From: Microtetraspora glauca
GTDB taxonomy: Bacteria > Actinomycetota > Actinomycetes > Streptosporangiales > Streptosporangiaceae
Length of the DNA: 64,000 bases
Reading direction: 5' to 3'
NCBI GenBank assembly: GCA_001570385.1
Contig: BBYL01000008.1
Coordinates: forward strand, 124,001-188,000
Each line of letters begins with the position of its first letter. Within the stretch, counting starts at the first letter, position 1. Under the pieces are notes generated by a model. The model was not told where the DNA came from. It made no database searches and saw only the letters and a list, made by a program, of their open reading frames with translations. Both the position numbers and the translations under genes were made by a program. This document shows positions 7,398 through 17,494 of the stretch, one piece after another.

Positions 7398-7424
7398 AAC
7401 GATTGCTTATTTGTGTTAAATCCC
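7398..7424 (-). promoter_or_regulatory. Candidate SigR-type promoter of msrA (distal)
   Basis: GGGATT-N18-GTT on the minus strand, one mismatch from the GGGAAT-N18-GTT consensus. It would place the transcript start about 65-70 nt upstream of the msrA start codon. Confidence 0.25.
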
Positions 7425-7446
7425 GTAAGGAGTCACACTGGATGTC

Positions 7447-8358
7447 ATGCCTGAATCGCGCCGAGGAGTCTTGTACGGCATAGCCGCCTACGCCATGTGG
7501 GGGCTGTTCCCGCTGTACTGGCCCCTGCTGAAGCCCGCCGGAGCCATCGAGATCCTCGCGCACCGCATGGTCTGGTCCCTCGTCGCGGTCCTCGCCATCC
7601 TGGGCGTCCGCCGCCACTGGTCGTGGATCCGCACGATGACCCGCCGCCAGGTGCTTCTCCTCACCCTCGGCGCGGTCGTCATCTCCACCAACTGGGGCAT
7701 GTACATCTACGCGGTCAACACCGGCCACGTCGTGGAGAGCGCGCTCGGCTACTTCATCAACCCGCTGGTCAGCGTCCTCTTCGGTGTCCTCATCTTCCGC
7801 GAGCGGCTGCGCCCCTGGCAGTGGGCGGCCGTCGGTCTCGGCATGGTCGCGGTGCTCGTCCTGACCCTCGACTACGGCCGGCTTCCCTGGATCGCGCTCG
7901 TCCTCGCCGCGTCCTTCGGCACGTACGGCCTGATCAAGAAGACCGCCCAGGTCGGCGCGGCGGAGAGCCTGACCATCGAGACCCTGGTGCTCCTCGTTCC
8001 CGCGCTCGGATATCTCGGATTCCTCCAGGTGGACGGCGCCGGAACCTTCGGCAACCACGGAGCCGCTCACGTCGCGCTGCTCGTCGGCGCCGGCCTGATC
8101 ACGGCCGTTCCCCTGCTCTTCTTCTCCGCGGCCGCGATCCGGGTGCCGCTGACCGTCGTCGGGCTGCTGCAGTACATCGCCCCGGTTCTGCAGTTCCTGT
8201 GCGGCGTCCTGGTCGCCCACGAGACGATGCCCGGCAGCAGGTGGGCCGGGTTCGCCATCGTGTGGCTGGCGCTCAGCGTCTTCACCTGGGACAGCCTGCG
8301 CGCCGCTCGGGCGACCCGCCGCGAGGCCCGTACGACACCCTCGCTCGAAACCGTCTAA
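7447..8358 (+). CDS. rarD: EamA/RarD-type DMT-superfamily transporter
   Basis: 303 residues with about ten hydrophobic segments and the RarD-specific opening RRGVLYGIAAYAMWGLFPLY. It also has EILAHRMVWSL, NWGMYIYAVNTGHVVESALG and the family-conserved TAVPLLFFSAAAIR segment. RarD proteins are drug/metabolite transporters of the inner membrane whose natural substrate is unsettled; the name comes from chloramphenicol sensitivity studies in other bacteria. The gene is transcribed alone, divergent from msrA, with AAGGAG about 14 nt upstream of the ATG. It ends at a hairpin shared with the convergent prenyl synthase gene. Confidence 0.85.
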   Translation: MPESRRGVLYGIAAYAMWGLFPLYWPLLKPAGAIEILAHRMVWSLVAVLAILGVRRHWSWIRTMTRRQVLLLTLGAVVISTNWGMYIYAVNTGHVVESALGYFINPLVSVLFGVLIFRERLRPWQWAAVGLGMVAVLVLTLDYGRLPWIALVLAASFGTYGLIKKTAQVGAAESLTIETLVLLVPALGYLGFLQVDGAGTFGNHGAAHVALLVGAGLITAVPLLFFSAAAIRVPLTVVGLLQYIAPVLQFLCGVLVAHETMPGSRWAGFAIVWLALSVFTWDSLRAARATRREARTTPSLETV

Positions 8359-8389
8359 ATCCCCCAGAACGGCCTGAGCTGGTCAGTGA

Positions 8390-8409
8390 GCCCCGGCCAT
8401 CGCCGGGGC
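8390..8409. terminator. Bidirectional hairpin between convergent genes
   Basis: GCCCCGGC-CATC-GCCGGGGC forms a perfect 8-bp stem with a 4-nt loop between rarD (plus) and the prenyl synthase gene (minus), 8 bp from the latter's stop. It can terminate both transcripts. Confidence 0.65.
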
Positions 8410-8417
8410 CACCGGAT

Positions 8418-9413
8418 TTACCCGGAGCGCTCGACCACGTAGTCACAGAGGCCGACGAGGGCCTCACGGGCCGGGATGTCGGGGAGGCCGGCGAGCGCGG
8501 ACTTGGCCCTGCCCGCCCACCGCAGCAGCTCCTCGCGGGCCTCGGCCATCGCCGTGTTGGCCCGCAGCAACTCCAGCGCCTCGTCCACGTTCTCCTCGGC
8601 CACGGGCCCGGAGAGCAGGGTGCGCAGCCGCGCGTCCTCCGGCCGGTCGGACGCCAGCGCGTACAGCACGGGCAGGGTGTGGACACCCTCACGGAGATCG
8701 GTGCCCGGGGTCTTGCCCGAGTCGGCCGTCGGCGCGGCCACGTCGATCAGGTCGTCGCCGAGCTGCCAGGCGACGCCGATCGCCTCGCACGCCTCGGTCA
8801 GCCGGGTGGTCACCTCGGCCGGCGCGCCCGCCAGCATGGCGCCGAAACGGCCCGACGTGGCGATGAGGGAGCCGGTCTTGTCCGCCAGCACCTGGATGTA
8901 GTGCGTGATCGCGTCGACGCCCTCGGAGGGTCCGATCGTCTCGCGGATCTGACCGCGGACCAGGCGGGAGAACGTCTGCGCCTGGATGCGGATGATGTCG
9001 GCGCCGAGGTCGGCCAGGATCTCGGACGCCTGGGCGAAGAGGTAGTCGCCGGTGAGGATGGCGACCGTGTTGTCCCAGCGGGCGTTCGCCGAGGGCGAGC
9101 CACGCCGGACGGGGGCCTCGTCCATCACGTCGTCGTGGTAGAGCGTCGCCAGATGGGTCAGCTCGATGACGACGGCCCCGGGCACGACTCCCGGGGCGTC
9201 GGGGTTGCCGAACTGCGCGGCGAGCAGGACGAGCATCGCCCGGAAACGCTTGCCGCCGGCTTCGATGAGATGGCGGGACGCCTCCGTGACGAAGGCGTCC
9301 TCGCTCTCAACCGACGAGCGGAGCAGCTTCTCCACGGCCGCGAGCCCGTTCGCCAGATCCGCGGCCAGCCGCTCGTCGACGAGAGGCAGGTCAACAACGG
9401 GCGGCGCGGCCAT
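8418..9413 (-). CDS. Long-chain polyprenyl diphosphate synthase
   Basis: A 331-residue trans-isoprenyl diphosphate synthase that condenses isopentenyl diphosphate units onto an allylic primer. The first Asp-rich motif is DDVMDE (about 98-103) and the second is GDDLIDV (about 217-223), with KRFRAMLVLL near the N-terminus as in IspB/HepT-type enzymes. It sits 12 nt after nuoN, so it is probably the last gene of the nuo transcript. That context points to the menaquinone side chain rather than carotenoids. Chain length cannot be assigned from sequence alone. Confidence 0.88.
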   Translation of the reverse strand: MAAPPVVDLPLVDERLAADLANGLAAVEKLLRSSVESEDAFVTEASRHLIEAGGKRFRAMLVLLAAQFGNPDAPGVVPGAVVIELTHLATLYHDDVMDEAPVRRGSPSANARWDNTVAILTGDYLFAQASEILADLGADIIRIQAQTFSRLVRGQIRETIGPSEGVDAITHYIQVLADKTGSLIATSGRFGAMLAGAPAEVTTRLTEACEAIGVAWQLGDDLIDVAAPTADSGKTPGTDLREGVHTLPVLYALASDRPEDARLRTLLSGPVAEENVDEALELLRANTAMAEAREELLRWAGRAKSALAGLPDIPAREALVGLCDYVVERSG

Positions 9414-9425
9414 AGAGGAAAGCTC

Positions 9426-10973
9426 CTATCGGACGAACAACGACTGAGCAGCCGTGTGCGCCAGGTCGAGCACGGGCTGCGGGAATACCCCGAGGACTAC
9501 GGTAGCCAATGTCGCCAGGGCTCCGACCGCCCAGGTGCCTCCGGGAATCACCACGGACGGCCCGTCGGCCGCCGGGTCGCTGAAGAACATCAGCACGATC
9601 ACGCGGACGTAGAAGAACGCGGCGACCGCCGAGGACACCACGCCGACCACGACCAGGGGCGTCGCGCCGGCGTCCACCGCCGCCTGGAACACCGCGTACT
9701 TCCCGAAGAAACCGCTGGTCAGCGGGATGCCGGCGAAGGCGAGCAGGAAGAAGGCGAACACGGTCGCGACCAGCGGCCTGCGCTTGCCGAGCCCGGCCCA
9801 GCGGGACAGGTGCCACGCCTCGCCACCGGCGTCGCGGACCGTGGTGACGATCGCGAACGCGCCCACCGTGGTGAAGCCGTAGGCCACCAGGTAGAACAGC
9901 AAGGCCGAGAGCGCCGAGGCGTTCTGCTGCTGGTTGCCGATGGCGACGACACCGATGAGCAGGAAACCTCCGTGCGCGATGGAGGAGTACGCCAGCATCC
10001 GCTTGATGTCCGTCTGCGTGATGGCGAGGATCGCACCGGTCACCATGGTGAGAATCGCCACACCCCACATGATGGGGGTCCAGCTCCACTCGAGACCACC
10101 CAGCGCCACCCAGAACACCCGCAGGAGCGCGCCGAACGCGGCGACGAGGGTACCCGAGGCCATCAGCGCCGTGATCGGCGTCGGGGAGCCCTGGTAGACG
10201 TCCGGCTTCCACGCCTGGAACGGCGCGGCACCGATCTTGAACAGCAGGCCGACGCCGAGCATCGCCGCGCCGATGTAGAGCAGCGTGTCCTGCCCGCCGA
10301 CCGCGCCGAGCGAGGCGCCGATCTTCGCCAGATCGACCGAACCCGCGTAGCCGTACAGCAGGGCGGTGCCGTACAGGAAGAAGGCGGAGGAGAAGGCGCC
10401 GAGCAGGAAGTACTTGACCGCGGCCTCCTGCGACAGCAGGCGGCGACGGCGGGCGAGACCGCACAGCAGGTACAGCGGCAGCGACATGACCTCGAGGGCC
10501 ACGAACATGGCCAGCAGGTCGTTGGCCGCCGGGAACAGCAGCATGCCGCCGACGGCGAAGAGGGCCAGCGGGTAGACCTCGGTGTGCGTGGCGCCCTCGC
10601 TGAGCGCCCGCTCCTCCTCGGCCGAACCGGGCACGGCCGAGGCCGAGGCCACGAAGTGCCCCTCGTCGTTGATGAGCAGGACGCTCACGAACGCGAGCAC
10701 GAGGATCGTGCCCCAGATGAACAACGCCGGGCCGTCGACCGCCACCGCGCCCATGGCCGCAGGCTTGGTCGGGATGCCGCTACGCGCCTGCCAGATCGTC
10801 AGCACGAAGGCGCCGGCCAGCGACAGCAGCGTCAGCGGCTTGTGGATCGACGAGCGGAGATACCTGGGGGCGAACGCCTCCACAAGCACTCCGATGATCG
10901 CCGCGCCGAAGACGACCAGCATCGGCGCCAGCAGGCCGTATTCGATGGTCGGCGCTTGGATGGTGCCGTTCAC
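9426..10973 (-). CDS. nuoN: NADH-quinone oxidoreductase subunit N
   Basis: A 515-residue antiporter-like subunit of the complex I membrane arm. About 14 hydrophobic helices are visible, with lysines inside helices (for example FLLGAFSSAFFLYG preceded by AVKYF, and TDIKRMLAYSSIAHGGF). Start is the GTG at 10973 that overlaps the nuoM stop (GTGA); the longer ORF to 11117 would run into nuoM. The conserved LPLYLLCGLARRRR and GIPLTSGFFGKYAVF segments identify NuoN rather than NuoL or NuoM. Confidence 0.93.
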   Translation of the reverse strand: MNGTIQAPTIEYGLLAPMLVVFGAAIIGVLVEAFAPRYLRSSIHKPLTLLSLAGAFVLTIWQARSGIPTKPAAMGAVAVDGPALFIWGTILVLAFVSVLLINDEGHFVASASAVPGSAEEERALSEGATHTEVYPLALFAVGGMLLFPAANDLLAMFVALEVMSLPLYLLCGLARRRRLLSQEAAVKYFLLGAFSSAFFLYGTALLYGYAGSVDLAKIGASLGAVGGQDTLLYIGAAMLGVGLLFKIGAAPFQAWKPDVYQGSPTPITALMASGTLVAAFGALLRVFWVALGGLEWSWTPIMWGVAILTMVTGAILAITQTDIKRMLAYSSIAHGGFLLIGVVAIGNQQQNASALSALLFYLVAYGFTTVGAFAIVTTVRDAGGEAWHLSRWAGLGKRRPLVATVFAFFLLAFAGIPLTSGFFGKYAVFQAAVDAGATPLVVVGVVSSAVAAFFYVRVIVLMFFSDPAADGPSVVIPGGTWAVGALATLATVVLGVFPQPVLDLAHTAAQSLFVR

Positions 10974-12469
10974 TGGCCCTCCTGTGCAACGGACTCCTGC
11001 TTGACGTGCTGGACCTGGGAGATCGAGTCCGTCACCGCGGGATTGATGACGTCGAGCAGCGGCTTCGGGAAGAAGCCGAGCGCGATGATCACCGCGATCA
11101 GCGGGGCGACGACCCACTTCTCACGGCCGTTCAGATCCTTGATGTCGCGGACGGACTCCGCGGTCGGACCGTTCATGGTCCGCTGGTACATCCACAGGAT
11201 GTAGATCGCGGCCAGCACCACACCGCTGGTGGCGATGATCGCGTAGACGGCGTGCGTCTCGTAGCTGCCGATCAGCACCATGAACTCGCTCACGAAGGAG
11301 CTGAGGCCCGGCAGCGCGAGCCCGGACAGGCCGGCGACCAGGAACGTGCCCGCCAGGATCGGGGCCACCTTCTGCACGCCTCCGTAGTCGGAGATGTACT
11401 GCGAGCCGCGGCGGTGGATCAGGAAGCCCGCGATCAGGAACAGCGCTCCGGTCGAGAAACCGTGGTTGACCATGTACAGCGTCGCCCCGGACCCCGCGTT
11501 CACGCTGATCGCGAAGACGCCCATGGTGATGAAGCCGAAGTGCGAGATCGACGTGTACGCGATGAGGCGCTTCATGTCGGTCTGCCCGATGGCGACGATC
11601 GCGCCGTAGACGATGCCGACCACCGAGAGCACCAGCACCAGCGGGGTGAAGTAGTGCGCCGCGTCCGGGAACAGCTCCAGGCAGAAGCGCAGCATGCCGT
11701 ACGTGCCGACCTTGTCGAGCACACCCACGAGCAGCACGGCGGCGCCGGCCGGAGCCTGGGCCGCCGCGTCGGGCAGCCAGGTGTGGAACGGCCACAGCGG
11801 CGCCTTGATGGCGAACGCGATGAAGAAGCCGAGGAACAGCCACTTCTGGGTGCCGACGTCCTGCACGCTGCCGACGAGGTCGGTGAACATGAACGAGCCC
11901 TTGTCGGCGATCGAGTAGAGCGCGATCACCGCGACGAGCATCAGCAGCCCGCCGAAGAGCGAGTAGAGCAGGAACTTCACCGCGGCGTAGGACCGCTGCG
12001 CCCCGCCGTACGACCCGATCATGAAGTACATCGGGATCAGCATGGCTTCGAAGAAGACGTAGAAGAGGAAGACGTCGGTCGCCGCGAAGACGCCGATCAT
12101 CATCGCTTCCAGCACCAGGAGCAGCGCGAAGTACATGCGTACCGAGCGCTTGCCCGCCTCCGCCTCATGCCAGGACGCGAGCACCACGATCGGCACGAGC
12201 ACGGCCGACAGCAGGATGAGAACCAGTGCGATGCCGTCCACACCGAGACCGAAGTGGATCCCGAAGGACGGCACCCAGCTGTACTTCTCGGTGAACTGGA
12301 ACTTGTCGCCGTTCGGGCTGAACTGGACCGCCATGACGACGGTCAGCACCAGCACCAGCAGGGACACCGCGAGGGTCGCCTGCTTGGCGCGCAGCTCGTT
12401 CTTCACGGCCGCGACGCCAAGCGCGCCCAACACGGGCACACCTATCAGGGTTGAGAGCCAGTAGTGCAT
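10970..12469 (-). CDS. nuoM: NADH-quinone oxidoreductase subunit M
   Basis: A 499-residue proton-channel subunit of complex I. The ATG at 12469 shares TGATG with the nuoL stop. Key segments are LFYVFFEAMLIPMYFMIG with the functional Glu in a helix, FAIKAPLWPFHTWLPDAAAQ with the conserved Lys, and TDMKRLIAYTSISHFGF. It ends in a long charged tail (QVQHVKQESVAQEGQ). The first residues [17 protein letters not shown] begin the first helix directly, supporting this start over the longer ORF. Confidence 0.94.
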   Translation of the reverse strand: MHYWLSTLIGVPVLGALGVAAVKNELRAKQATLAVSLLVLVLTVVMAVQFSPNGDKFQFTEKYSWVPSFGIHFGLGVDGIALVLILLSAVLVPIVVLASWHEAEAGKRSVRMYFALLLVLEAMMIGVFAATDVFLFYVFFEAMLIPMYFMIGSYGGAQRSYAAVKFLLYSLFGGLLMLVAVIALYSIADKGSFMFTDLVGSVQDVGTQKWLFLGFFIAFAIKAPLWPFHTWLPDAAAQAPAGAAVLLVGVLDKVGTYGMLRFCLELFPDAAHYFTPLVLVLSVVGIVYGAIVAIGQTDMKRLIAYTSISHFGFITMGVFAISVNAGSGATLYMVNHGFSTGALFLIAGFLIHRRGSQYISDYGGVQKVAPILAGTFLVAGLSGLALPGLSSFVSEFMVLIGSYETHAVYAIIATSGVVLAAIYILWMYQRTMNGPTAESVRDIKDLNGREKWVVAPLIAVIIALGFFPKPLLDVINPAVTDSISQVQHVKQESVAQEGQ

Positions 12470-14370
12470 CACAGGTTCCCTACGACGAACCAGGCACCGA
12501 CCAGGATGGCGGCGCCGACGAATATCGACAGCGCGTACGAGCGGACGAAGCCGGTCTGGACTCGCCGCAGCCGGCCCGACGTGCCGCCGATCCCCGCGGC
12601 GAGCCCGTTGACGAGGCCGTCGATCCCGCGGTTGTCGAAGAACACCGCGAGCCGGGTCAGCCACTGGCCAGGCCGCATGAACAGCGCCTCGTTCAACGCG
12701 TCGCCGTACAGGTCACGCCGGGCGAACGTGGTGAGGAACGAGCCGCGCGGAGCGACGACCGGCACCTCGGCCTTGCCGTACTTGACCCAGGCGAAGGCCG
12801 CGCCGGCCGCCACGAGCGCCAGGGTGGCCAGGCCGGCCACGCTGAACGGGTGGAACGAGGGCAGCTCCTCCGGCCGGCCGACGGCCGGGGCCAGGAACGT
12901 CATGAACCGGTTGCCCAGGATCAGGAAGGCGCCGAGGAAGATCGAGCCGACCGACAGGATGATCAGCGGCCACGTCATGACGGCGGGCGACTCGTGCGGA
13001 TGCGCGTCCGCCTCCCAGCGCTTCTGGCCGAAGAACGTCATGAACACCAGACGCGACATGTAGAAGCCGGTGATGCCGGCGCCGAGCACCGCGAGCCAGC
13101 CGAGGGTCGCGCTGTGCTCCATCACGCTCTCGATGATGCCGTCCTTGGTGAAGTAACCGGACAGCAGCGGGAACCCGATGATCGCCAGGTAGCCGACGAG
13201 GAACGTCGCGAAAGTGATCGGCATGACCTTGCGCAGGCCGCCGTACTTGCGCATGTTGACCTCGTCGTTCATGGCGTGCATGACCGATCCGGCGCCGAGG
13301 AACATGTCGGCCTTGAAGAAGCCGTGCGTGATCAGGTGCGCGATCGCGAAGGCGTATCCGGCCGGGCCGATACCCGCGGCCAGCATCATGTAGCCGATCT
13401 GCGACATCGTCGAACCGGCGAGCGCCTTCTTGATGTCGTCCTTGGCGGTACCGATGATCGCACCGGCGAGCAGCGTGGCGACACCGACGATCGTGACCGC
13501 GATCGCCGCGGTCGAGCCCTCCGGGAAGAACATCGCGCCCGACCGGGTCACGAGGTAGACGCCGGCGGTGACCATGGTCGCGGCGTGGATGAGGGCCGAC
13601 ACCGGGGTCGGGCCCTCCATCGCGTCCAGGAGCCAGGACTGCAGCGGCAGCTGGGCCGACTTTCCACAGGCGCCGAGCAGGAGCAGCAGGCCGATCGCGG
13701 TGAGCGTCCCCTGGCTGGGGTGCGCCTCGGAGGCCATGACCCCCGCGAACGAGACCGAGTTGAACGCCGTGAAGATGGTGAAGATGCCGATCGCCAGGCC
13801 GAAGTCACCGACCCGGTTGACGATGAACGCCTTCTTCGCCGCGGTCGCCGCCGCGGGCTTGTGCTGCCAGAACCCGATCAGCAGGTACGACGCGAGACCC
13901 ACGCCCTCCCAGCCGACGTACAGACCGACGTAGTTGTCGGCGAGCACGAGGAGCAGCATCGCCGCGACGAACAGGTTCAGGTAGGCGAAGAAGCGCCGCC
14001 GGTTGGGGTCGTGCGCCATGTAGCCGATCGAGTAGATGTGGATCAGTGAGCCCACACCGGTGATCAGCAGGACGAACGAGATCGACAGCGGGTCGATCAG
14101 GAGGCCCATCTTCGTGAGGCCGGGAATGAAGTCGTACAGCGGGACCGCCAGGCGGCGCTCGGCCGGATCGAACCCCAGCAGCTGGACGAAGACCAGCACG
14201 CCCACCACGAAGGAGGCGACGGCGGTGGCGACGCCCAGCAGGTGACCGAACCTGTCGGTCCTGCGCCCGCCCAACAGGAGGACGGCGGCGCCGAGCAGCG
14301 GTAGAGCGATCAGCAGCCACGAGACGCCGATCACTCCCCCGGAGTGCTCGATGATCTTTGCGGGTTCCAC
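12469..14370 (-). CDS. nuoL: NADH-quinone oxidoreductase subunit L
   Basis: A roughly 633-residue subunit, the distal proton-pumping subunit carrying the long lateral helix. Key segments are [28 protein letters not shown] sequence ([17 protein letters not shown]) and [18 protein letters not shown]. The GTG at 14370 is preferred because AGAGG lies 5 nt upstream; a GTG at 14376 is an alternative 2 codons longer. Only about 9 nt separate it from nuoK. The C-terminal extension after the antiporter domain reaches [18 protein letters not shown] and a final hydrophobic helix. Confidence 0.93.
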   Translation of the reverse strand: MEPAKIIEHSGGVIGVSWLLIALPLLGAAVLLLGGRRTDRFGHLLGVATAVASFVVGVLVFVQLLGFDPAERRLAVPLYDFIPGLTKMGLLIDPLSISFVLLITGVGSLIHIYSIGYMAHDPNRRRFFAYLNLFVAAMLLLVLADNYVGLYVGWEGVGLASYLLIGFWQHKPAAATAAKKAFIVNRVGDFGLAIGIFTIFTAFNSVSFAGVMASEAHPSQGTLTAIGLLLLLGACGKSAQLPLQSWLLDAMEGPTPVSALIHAATMVTAGVYLVTRSGAMFFPEGSTAAIAVTIVGVATLLAGAIIGTAKDDIKKALAGSTMSQIGYMMLAAGIGPAGYAFAIAHLITHGFFKADMFLGAGSVMHAMNDEVNMRKYGGLRKVMPITFATFLVGYLAIIGFPLLSGYFTKDGIIESVMEHSATLGWLAVLGAGITGFYMSRLVFMTFFGQKRWEADAHPHESPAVMTWPLIILSVGSIFLGAFLILGNRFMTFLAPAVGRPEELPSFHPFSVAGLATLALVAAGAAFAWVKYGKAEVPVVAPRGSFLTTFARRDLYGDALNEALFMRPGQWLTRLAVFFDNRGIDGLVNGLAAGIGGTSGRLRRVQTGFVRSYALSIFVGAAILVGAWFVVGNL

Positions 14371-14379
14371 GGCCACCTC

Positions 14380-14676
14380 TTAGTACTTCAGCAGGTTCAC
14401 GTCGTCGACGGACGCGGACCTGCGGGTTCGGAAGATCGTCACGATGATGGCCAGGCCGATGACCACCTCGGCGGCGGCCACGATCATCACGAAGAAGGCG
14501 ATGATCTGGCCGTCGAGGTTGCCGTTCTGCCGGGCGAAGGTGACGAACGCCAGGTTGCAGGCGTTGAGCATGAGCTCGACGCACATGAAGACCACGATGG
14601 CGTTGCGCCGTACCAGCACCCCGACGCCGCCGATCACGAACAGCAGCGCGGAGAGCACCAGGTAGTGCGTTGTCAT
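14380..14676 (-). CDS. nuoK: NADH-quinone oxidoreductase subunit K
   Basis: A 98-residue membrane subunit with three helices. The two conserved glutamates needed for proton coupling are present in the middle and third helices ([15 protein letters not shown] and [13 protein letters not shown]). Usual length for the family is about 100. The ATG at 14676 overlaps the nuoJ stop by 4 nt (ATGA). A short Arg-rich end ([15 protein letters not shown]) follows the third helix. Confidence 0.94.
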   Translation of the reverse strand: MTTHYLVLSALLFVIGGVGVLVRRNAIVVFMCVELMLNACNLAFVTFARQNGNLDGQIIAFFVMIVAAAEVVIGLAIIVTIFRTRRSASVDDVNLLKY

Positions 14677-15638
14677 TTCGCCTCCTTGCCCGTCTCCGGG
14701 CCCGTCGCGGGCGACTCTTCGGCCGAACCGGCTTCACTGGCTCCATTGGCACCGTTTGCGCCGTTAGCGCTGTTGGTGCCGTTAGCACTGTTGGTGCCGT
14801 TAGCGCTGTTGGTGCCGTTCGCCCCGGTGACCCCGCCGGCGCCGTTGGCGTGCCGTACGGGCTCCTCGGACACCCGCTCCTCGGCTTCGAGGGCCTCGGC
14901 TTCGAGGGCCTTGACGATCTCGGGCGCCAGGGTGCCCTCGGCGGCCTCGCGCCGGGCGAGGACCCGGTTGACCGACAGCGGCGCCACCGTGCCGTCCGGC
15001 AGGAGCGCCGGCATGTCGATGGCGTTGTGCCGAGCGTAGGTGCCGGGGCCGGGCAGCGGCGCGGGGTTGCGCCCGTGCTCCCCGAACTCGACGAAGCGCG
15101 CCCGGGACAGGTCCTTCTGGGTCGGCTTCGGCTCGGCACGCTCCCGGTGCGCCAGCACCATCGCGCCGAGCGCGGCGGTGATCAGCAGCGCCGACGTGAC
15201 CTCGAAGGCGAACACGTACCGCGTGAAGATCAGCTCGGCCAGCGAGGGCACGTTGCCCGCCGCCGTCACCGCCTCCAGCCCCTTCGGGGCCGCCAGTACG
15301 GCGTTGCCGACGCCCAGCCCGAGCAGCGCGGCGAACGCGAGCCCGGCCACGATCGCCCAGAAACGCTGTCCCCTGATCGTCTCCACGAGAGAGTCCGAGG
15401 AGTCCACGCCCACGAGCATGAGCACGAACAGGAACAGCATCATGACCGCGCCCGTGTAGACGATGATCTGCACGGCGGCCAGGAACGGAGCGTCCTGGAC
15501 GGCGTAGAGCACCGCCAGCGACAGCATGACGGTGCCCAGCATCAGGGCCGAGTAGACCGCCCTGCGGCTGAAGACGAGCCCGAGCGCGGCGGTCACGGAC
15601 ACGACCGCCAGCACCCAGAACGTGATGGTCTCACCCAT
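14673..15638 (-). CDS. nuoJ: NADH-quinone oxidoreductase subunit J with long C-terminal extension
   Basis: 321 residues, clearly longer than the roughly 170-270 usual for NuoJ. The N-terminal 165 residues hold five helices, including [20 protein letters not shown] with the conserved motif. The soluble tail includes an Asn/Gly/Ser/Thr/Ala repeat region ([20 protein letters not shown]) near 280-300, encoded by 18-bp tandem repeats, and an acidic end. Its start lies 8 nt inside the nuoI reading frame. The tail probably is cytoplasmic and disordered; it is likely lineage-specific rather than catalytic. Confidence 0.92.
   Translation of the reverse strand: MGETITFWVLAVVSVTAALGLVFSRRAVYSALMLGTVMLSLAVLYAVQDAPFLAAVQIIVYTGAVMMLFLFVLMLVGVDSSDSLVETIRGQRFWAIVAGLAFAALLGLGVGNAVLAAPKGLEAVTAAGNVPSLAELIFTRYVFAFEVTSALLITAALGAMVLAHRERAEPKPTQKDLSRARFVEFGEHGRNPAPLPGPGTYARHNAIDMPALLPDGTVAPLSVNRVLARREAAEGTLAPEIVKALEAEALEAEERVSEEPVRHANGAGGVTGANGTNSANGTNSANGTNSANGANGANGASEAGSAEESPATGPETGKEAK
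14761..14814. repeat. Three 18-bp tandem repeats within nuoJ
   Basis: CCGTTAGCGCTGTTGGTG occurs three times head to tail; units 1 and 3 are identical and unit 2 differs at one base. Partial copies flank both sides. On the coding strand each unit encodes six residues of the type T-N-S-A-N-G, so copy changes keep the frame. Confidence 0.9.
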
Positions 15639-16146
15639 TGCTACGACCCAACCGGTAGTAGTCCTCTTCGGTCTCGCCGAGCCGCATCGGGTGGGGCGGC
15701 TGCTCCATTCCCGGAGCCAGCGGCGCGAGGAGCATCTCCTTGGTGTAGATCAAGGATTCGCGGCTGGAGTCGGCGAGCTCGTACTCGTTGGTCATTGTGA
15801 GCGCCCGGGTCGGGCACGCCTCGATGCACAGGCCGCACAGGATGCACCGCAGATAGTTGATCTGGTAGGTGCGTCCGTACCGCTCTCCCGGGGAGAAGCG
15901 CTCGGTCTCGGTGTTGTCCGCGCCCTCGACGAAGATCGCGTCCGCGGGGCAGGCCCACGCGCACAGCTCACAGCCGACGCACTTCTCCAGACCGTCGGGC
16001 CACCGGTTCAGCTGGTGCCGCCCGTGGAAGCGCGGCGCAGTCGGCCGCTTCTCCTCCGGGTAGTTGACCGTCACCGGCTTCTTGAACATGTGGTGGAAGG
16101 TGACGCCGAATCCCTTGATCGGATTCAGCCAATCAGTTGCTCCCAC
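15631..16146 (-). CDS. nuoI: NADH-quinone oxidoreductase subunit I
   Basis: A 171-residue ferredoxin-like subunit carrying two [4Fe-4S] clusters (N6a and N6b) that pass electrons towards NuoB. Both motifs are intact: [12 protein letters not shown] (about 56-67) and [12 protein letters not shown] (about 101-112). A GTG start at 16146 has AGGAGG six bases upstream and overlaps nuoH by 14 nt. The N-terminus ([20 protein letters not shown]) is typical of the family. Confidence 0.95.
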   Translation of the reverse strand: MGATDWLNPIKGFGVTFHHMFKKPVTVNYPEEKRPTAPRFHGRHQLNRWPDGLEKCVGCELCAWACPADAIFVEGADNTETERFSPGERYGRTYQINYLRCILCGLCIEACPTRALTMTNEYELADSSRESLIYTKEMLLAPLAPGMEQPPHPMRLGETEEDYYRLGRSNG

Positions 16147-17494
16147 TGGTCACCTCCTTGACCGCGGTGCTTGCTTGGCGCGCCGGCACGACGCCGTGGT
16201 AGTGCGGGAGGTCCAACGGCGGCACCGGGAACCCACCCGCCTCCGGCTCTTCGCGGAGCTGCTCGAACTCCTCCTCGATCTGGGCGGCCTTGGCCTCCCT
16301 GCGACGCTGGAGCAGCGTGTCGAAGCGCAGCCAGATCGCGAGCCCGCCCACGACGATGATCGCCCCGAGCGTGAGGATGAACGCCCTGTTGGCCTCGGGC
16401 ATGCGCAGCGCCTTGAGGGTCGCGTACAGCAGGATCCAGGCCAGGTTGAGCGGGATCAGGACCTTCCATCCGAAGGCCATGAGCTGGTCGTACCGTACGC
16501 GGGGCAGCGAGGCGCGAACCCAGACGAAGAACCCGAACACCACCACGAGCTTGATCAGGAACCAGAGCATCGGCCACCAGCCGGTGTTGGCCCCCTCCCA
16601 GATCGAGATGGGCCAGGGCGCTCGCCACCCGCCGAGGAACAGCGTGATCGCGATACCCGAGACCGTGAACACGTTGATGTACTCGCCCAGCATGAACATC
16701 GCGAACTTCAGCGACGAGGAGTACTCGGTGTGGAAACCGCCGACCAATTCGCCCTCACCCTCGGGGAGGTCGAACGGAACACGGTTGGTCTCGCCCAGCA
16801 TCGTGATCGCGTAGATCAGGAACGACGGCAGCAGCGAGATCGCGTACCAGGACGGCTGCGGGATCGACAACCCGAAGACGTCCCAGGTGCCGCCACCCGC
16901 CTGCTTGGCCACGATCTCCGAGGTGGACAGCGTGCCCGCCGCCAGGAAGACCGCAACGAACGACAGGCCCATCGCGATCTCGTACGAGACCACCTGGGCG
17001 CTGGAGCGCAGACCGCCCAGGATGGCGTACGGCGAGCGCGATCCCCAGCCGGCGAGCACGATGCCGTAGACGCCGATCGACGCCATGGCGAGCACCAGCA
17101 GCACCGCGACCGGCAGGTCGGTGAGCTGCAGCGGCGTCTTCACCCCGAAGATCGACACCATCGGGCCGAACGGCATGACCGAGAAGGACAGGAACGCCGG
17201 CACCGCGATGATGACGGGGGCGAGCAAGTAGACGATCTTGTCCACCGTGCGTGGCGTGATGTCTTCCTTGAGCCCCATCTTCAGGCCGTCGGCCACCGAC
17301 TGGAGCAGGCCGAACTTGCCCGCCCGGTTGGGGCCGTACCGGTGCTGCATGCGGGAGATGAGCTTGCGCTCGGTCCACACGCCGAACAGCACGCCCAGCA
17401 TCAGGAGCACGAAGATGAAGACGGCCTTGATGATGGAGAGCCACAGCGGGTCGTGGCCGAAGTCCTGCAGCGTGGGACCAGTGTTCGGGTTCAT
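16133..17494 (-). CDS. nuoH: NADH-quinone oxidoreductase subunit H
   Basis: A 453-residue membrane subunit that forms the quinone-entry region with NuoB and NuoD. Signature segments are [20 protein letters not shown] and [20 protein letters not shown], both with the conserved charged residues of the E-channel. Eight helices are expected. A cytoplasmic C-terminal extension of about 70 residues ([20 protein letters not shown] onward) is longer than in E. coli. The ATG overlaps the nuoG stop by 4 nt. Confidence 0.95.
   Translation of the reverse strand: MNPNTGPTLQDFGHDPLWLSIIKAVFIFVLLMLGVLFGVWTERKLISRMQHRYGPNRAGKFGLLQSVADGLKMGLKEDITPRTVDKIVYLLAPVIIAVPAFLSFSVMPFGPMVSIFGVKTPLQLTDLPVAVLLVLAMASIGVYGIVLAGWGSRSPYAILGGLRSSAQVVSYEIAMGLSFVAVFLAAGTLSTSEIVAKQAGGGTWDVFGLSIPQPSWYAISLLPSFLIYAITMLGETNRVPFDLPEGEGELVGGFHTEYSSSLKFAMFMLGEYINVFTVSGIAITLFLGGWRAPWPISIWEGANTGWWPMLWFLIKLVVVFGFFVWVRASLPRVRYDQLMAFGWKVLIPLNLAWILLYATLKALRMPEANRAFILTLGAIIVVGGLAIWLRFDTLLQRRREAKAAQIEEEFEQLREEPEAGGFPVPPLDLPHYHGVVPARQASTAVKEVTSGSN

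Noticed and set aside
7497..11204. Very long plus-strand ORF of 1235 codons opposite nuoN, prenyl synthase and rarD
   Set aside because: Arg/Gln/Glu-rich low-complexity translation opposite confirmed genes; a side effect of high GC on the antisense strand.
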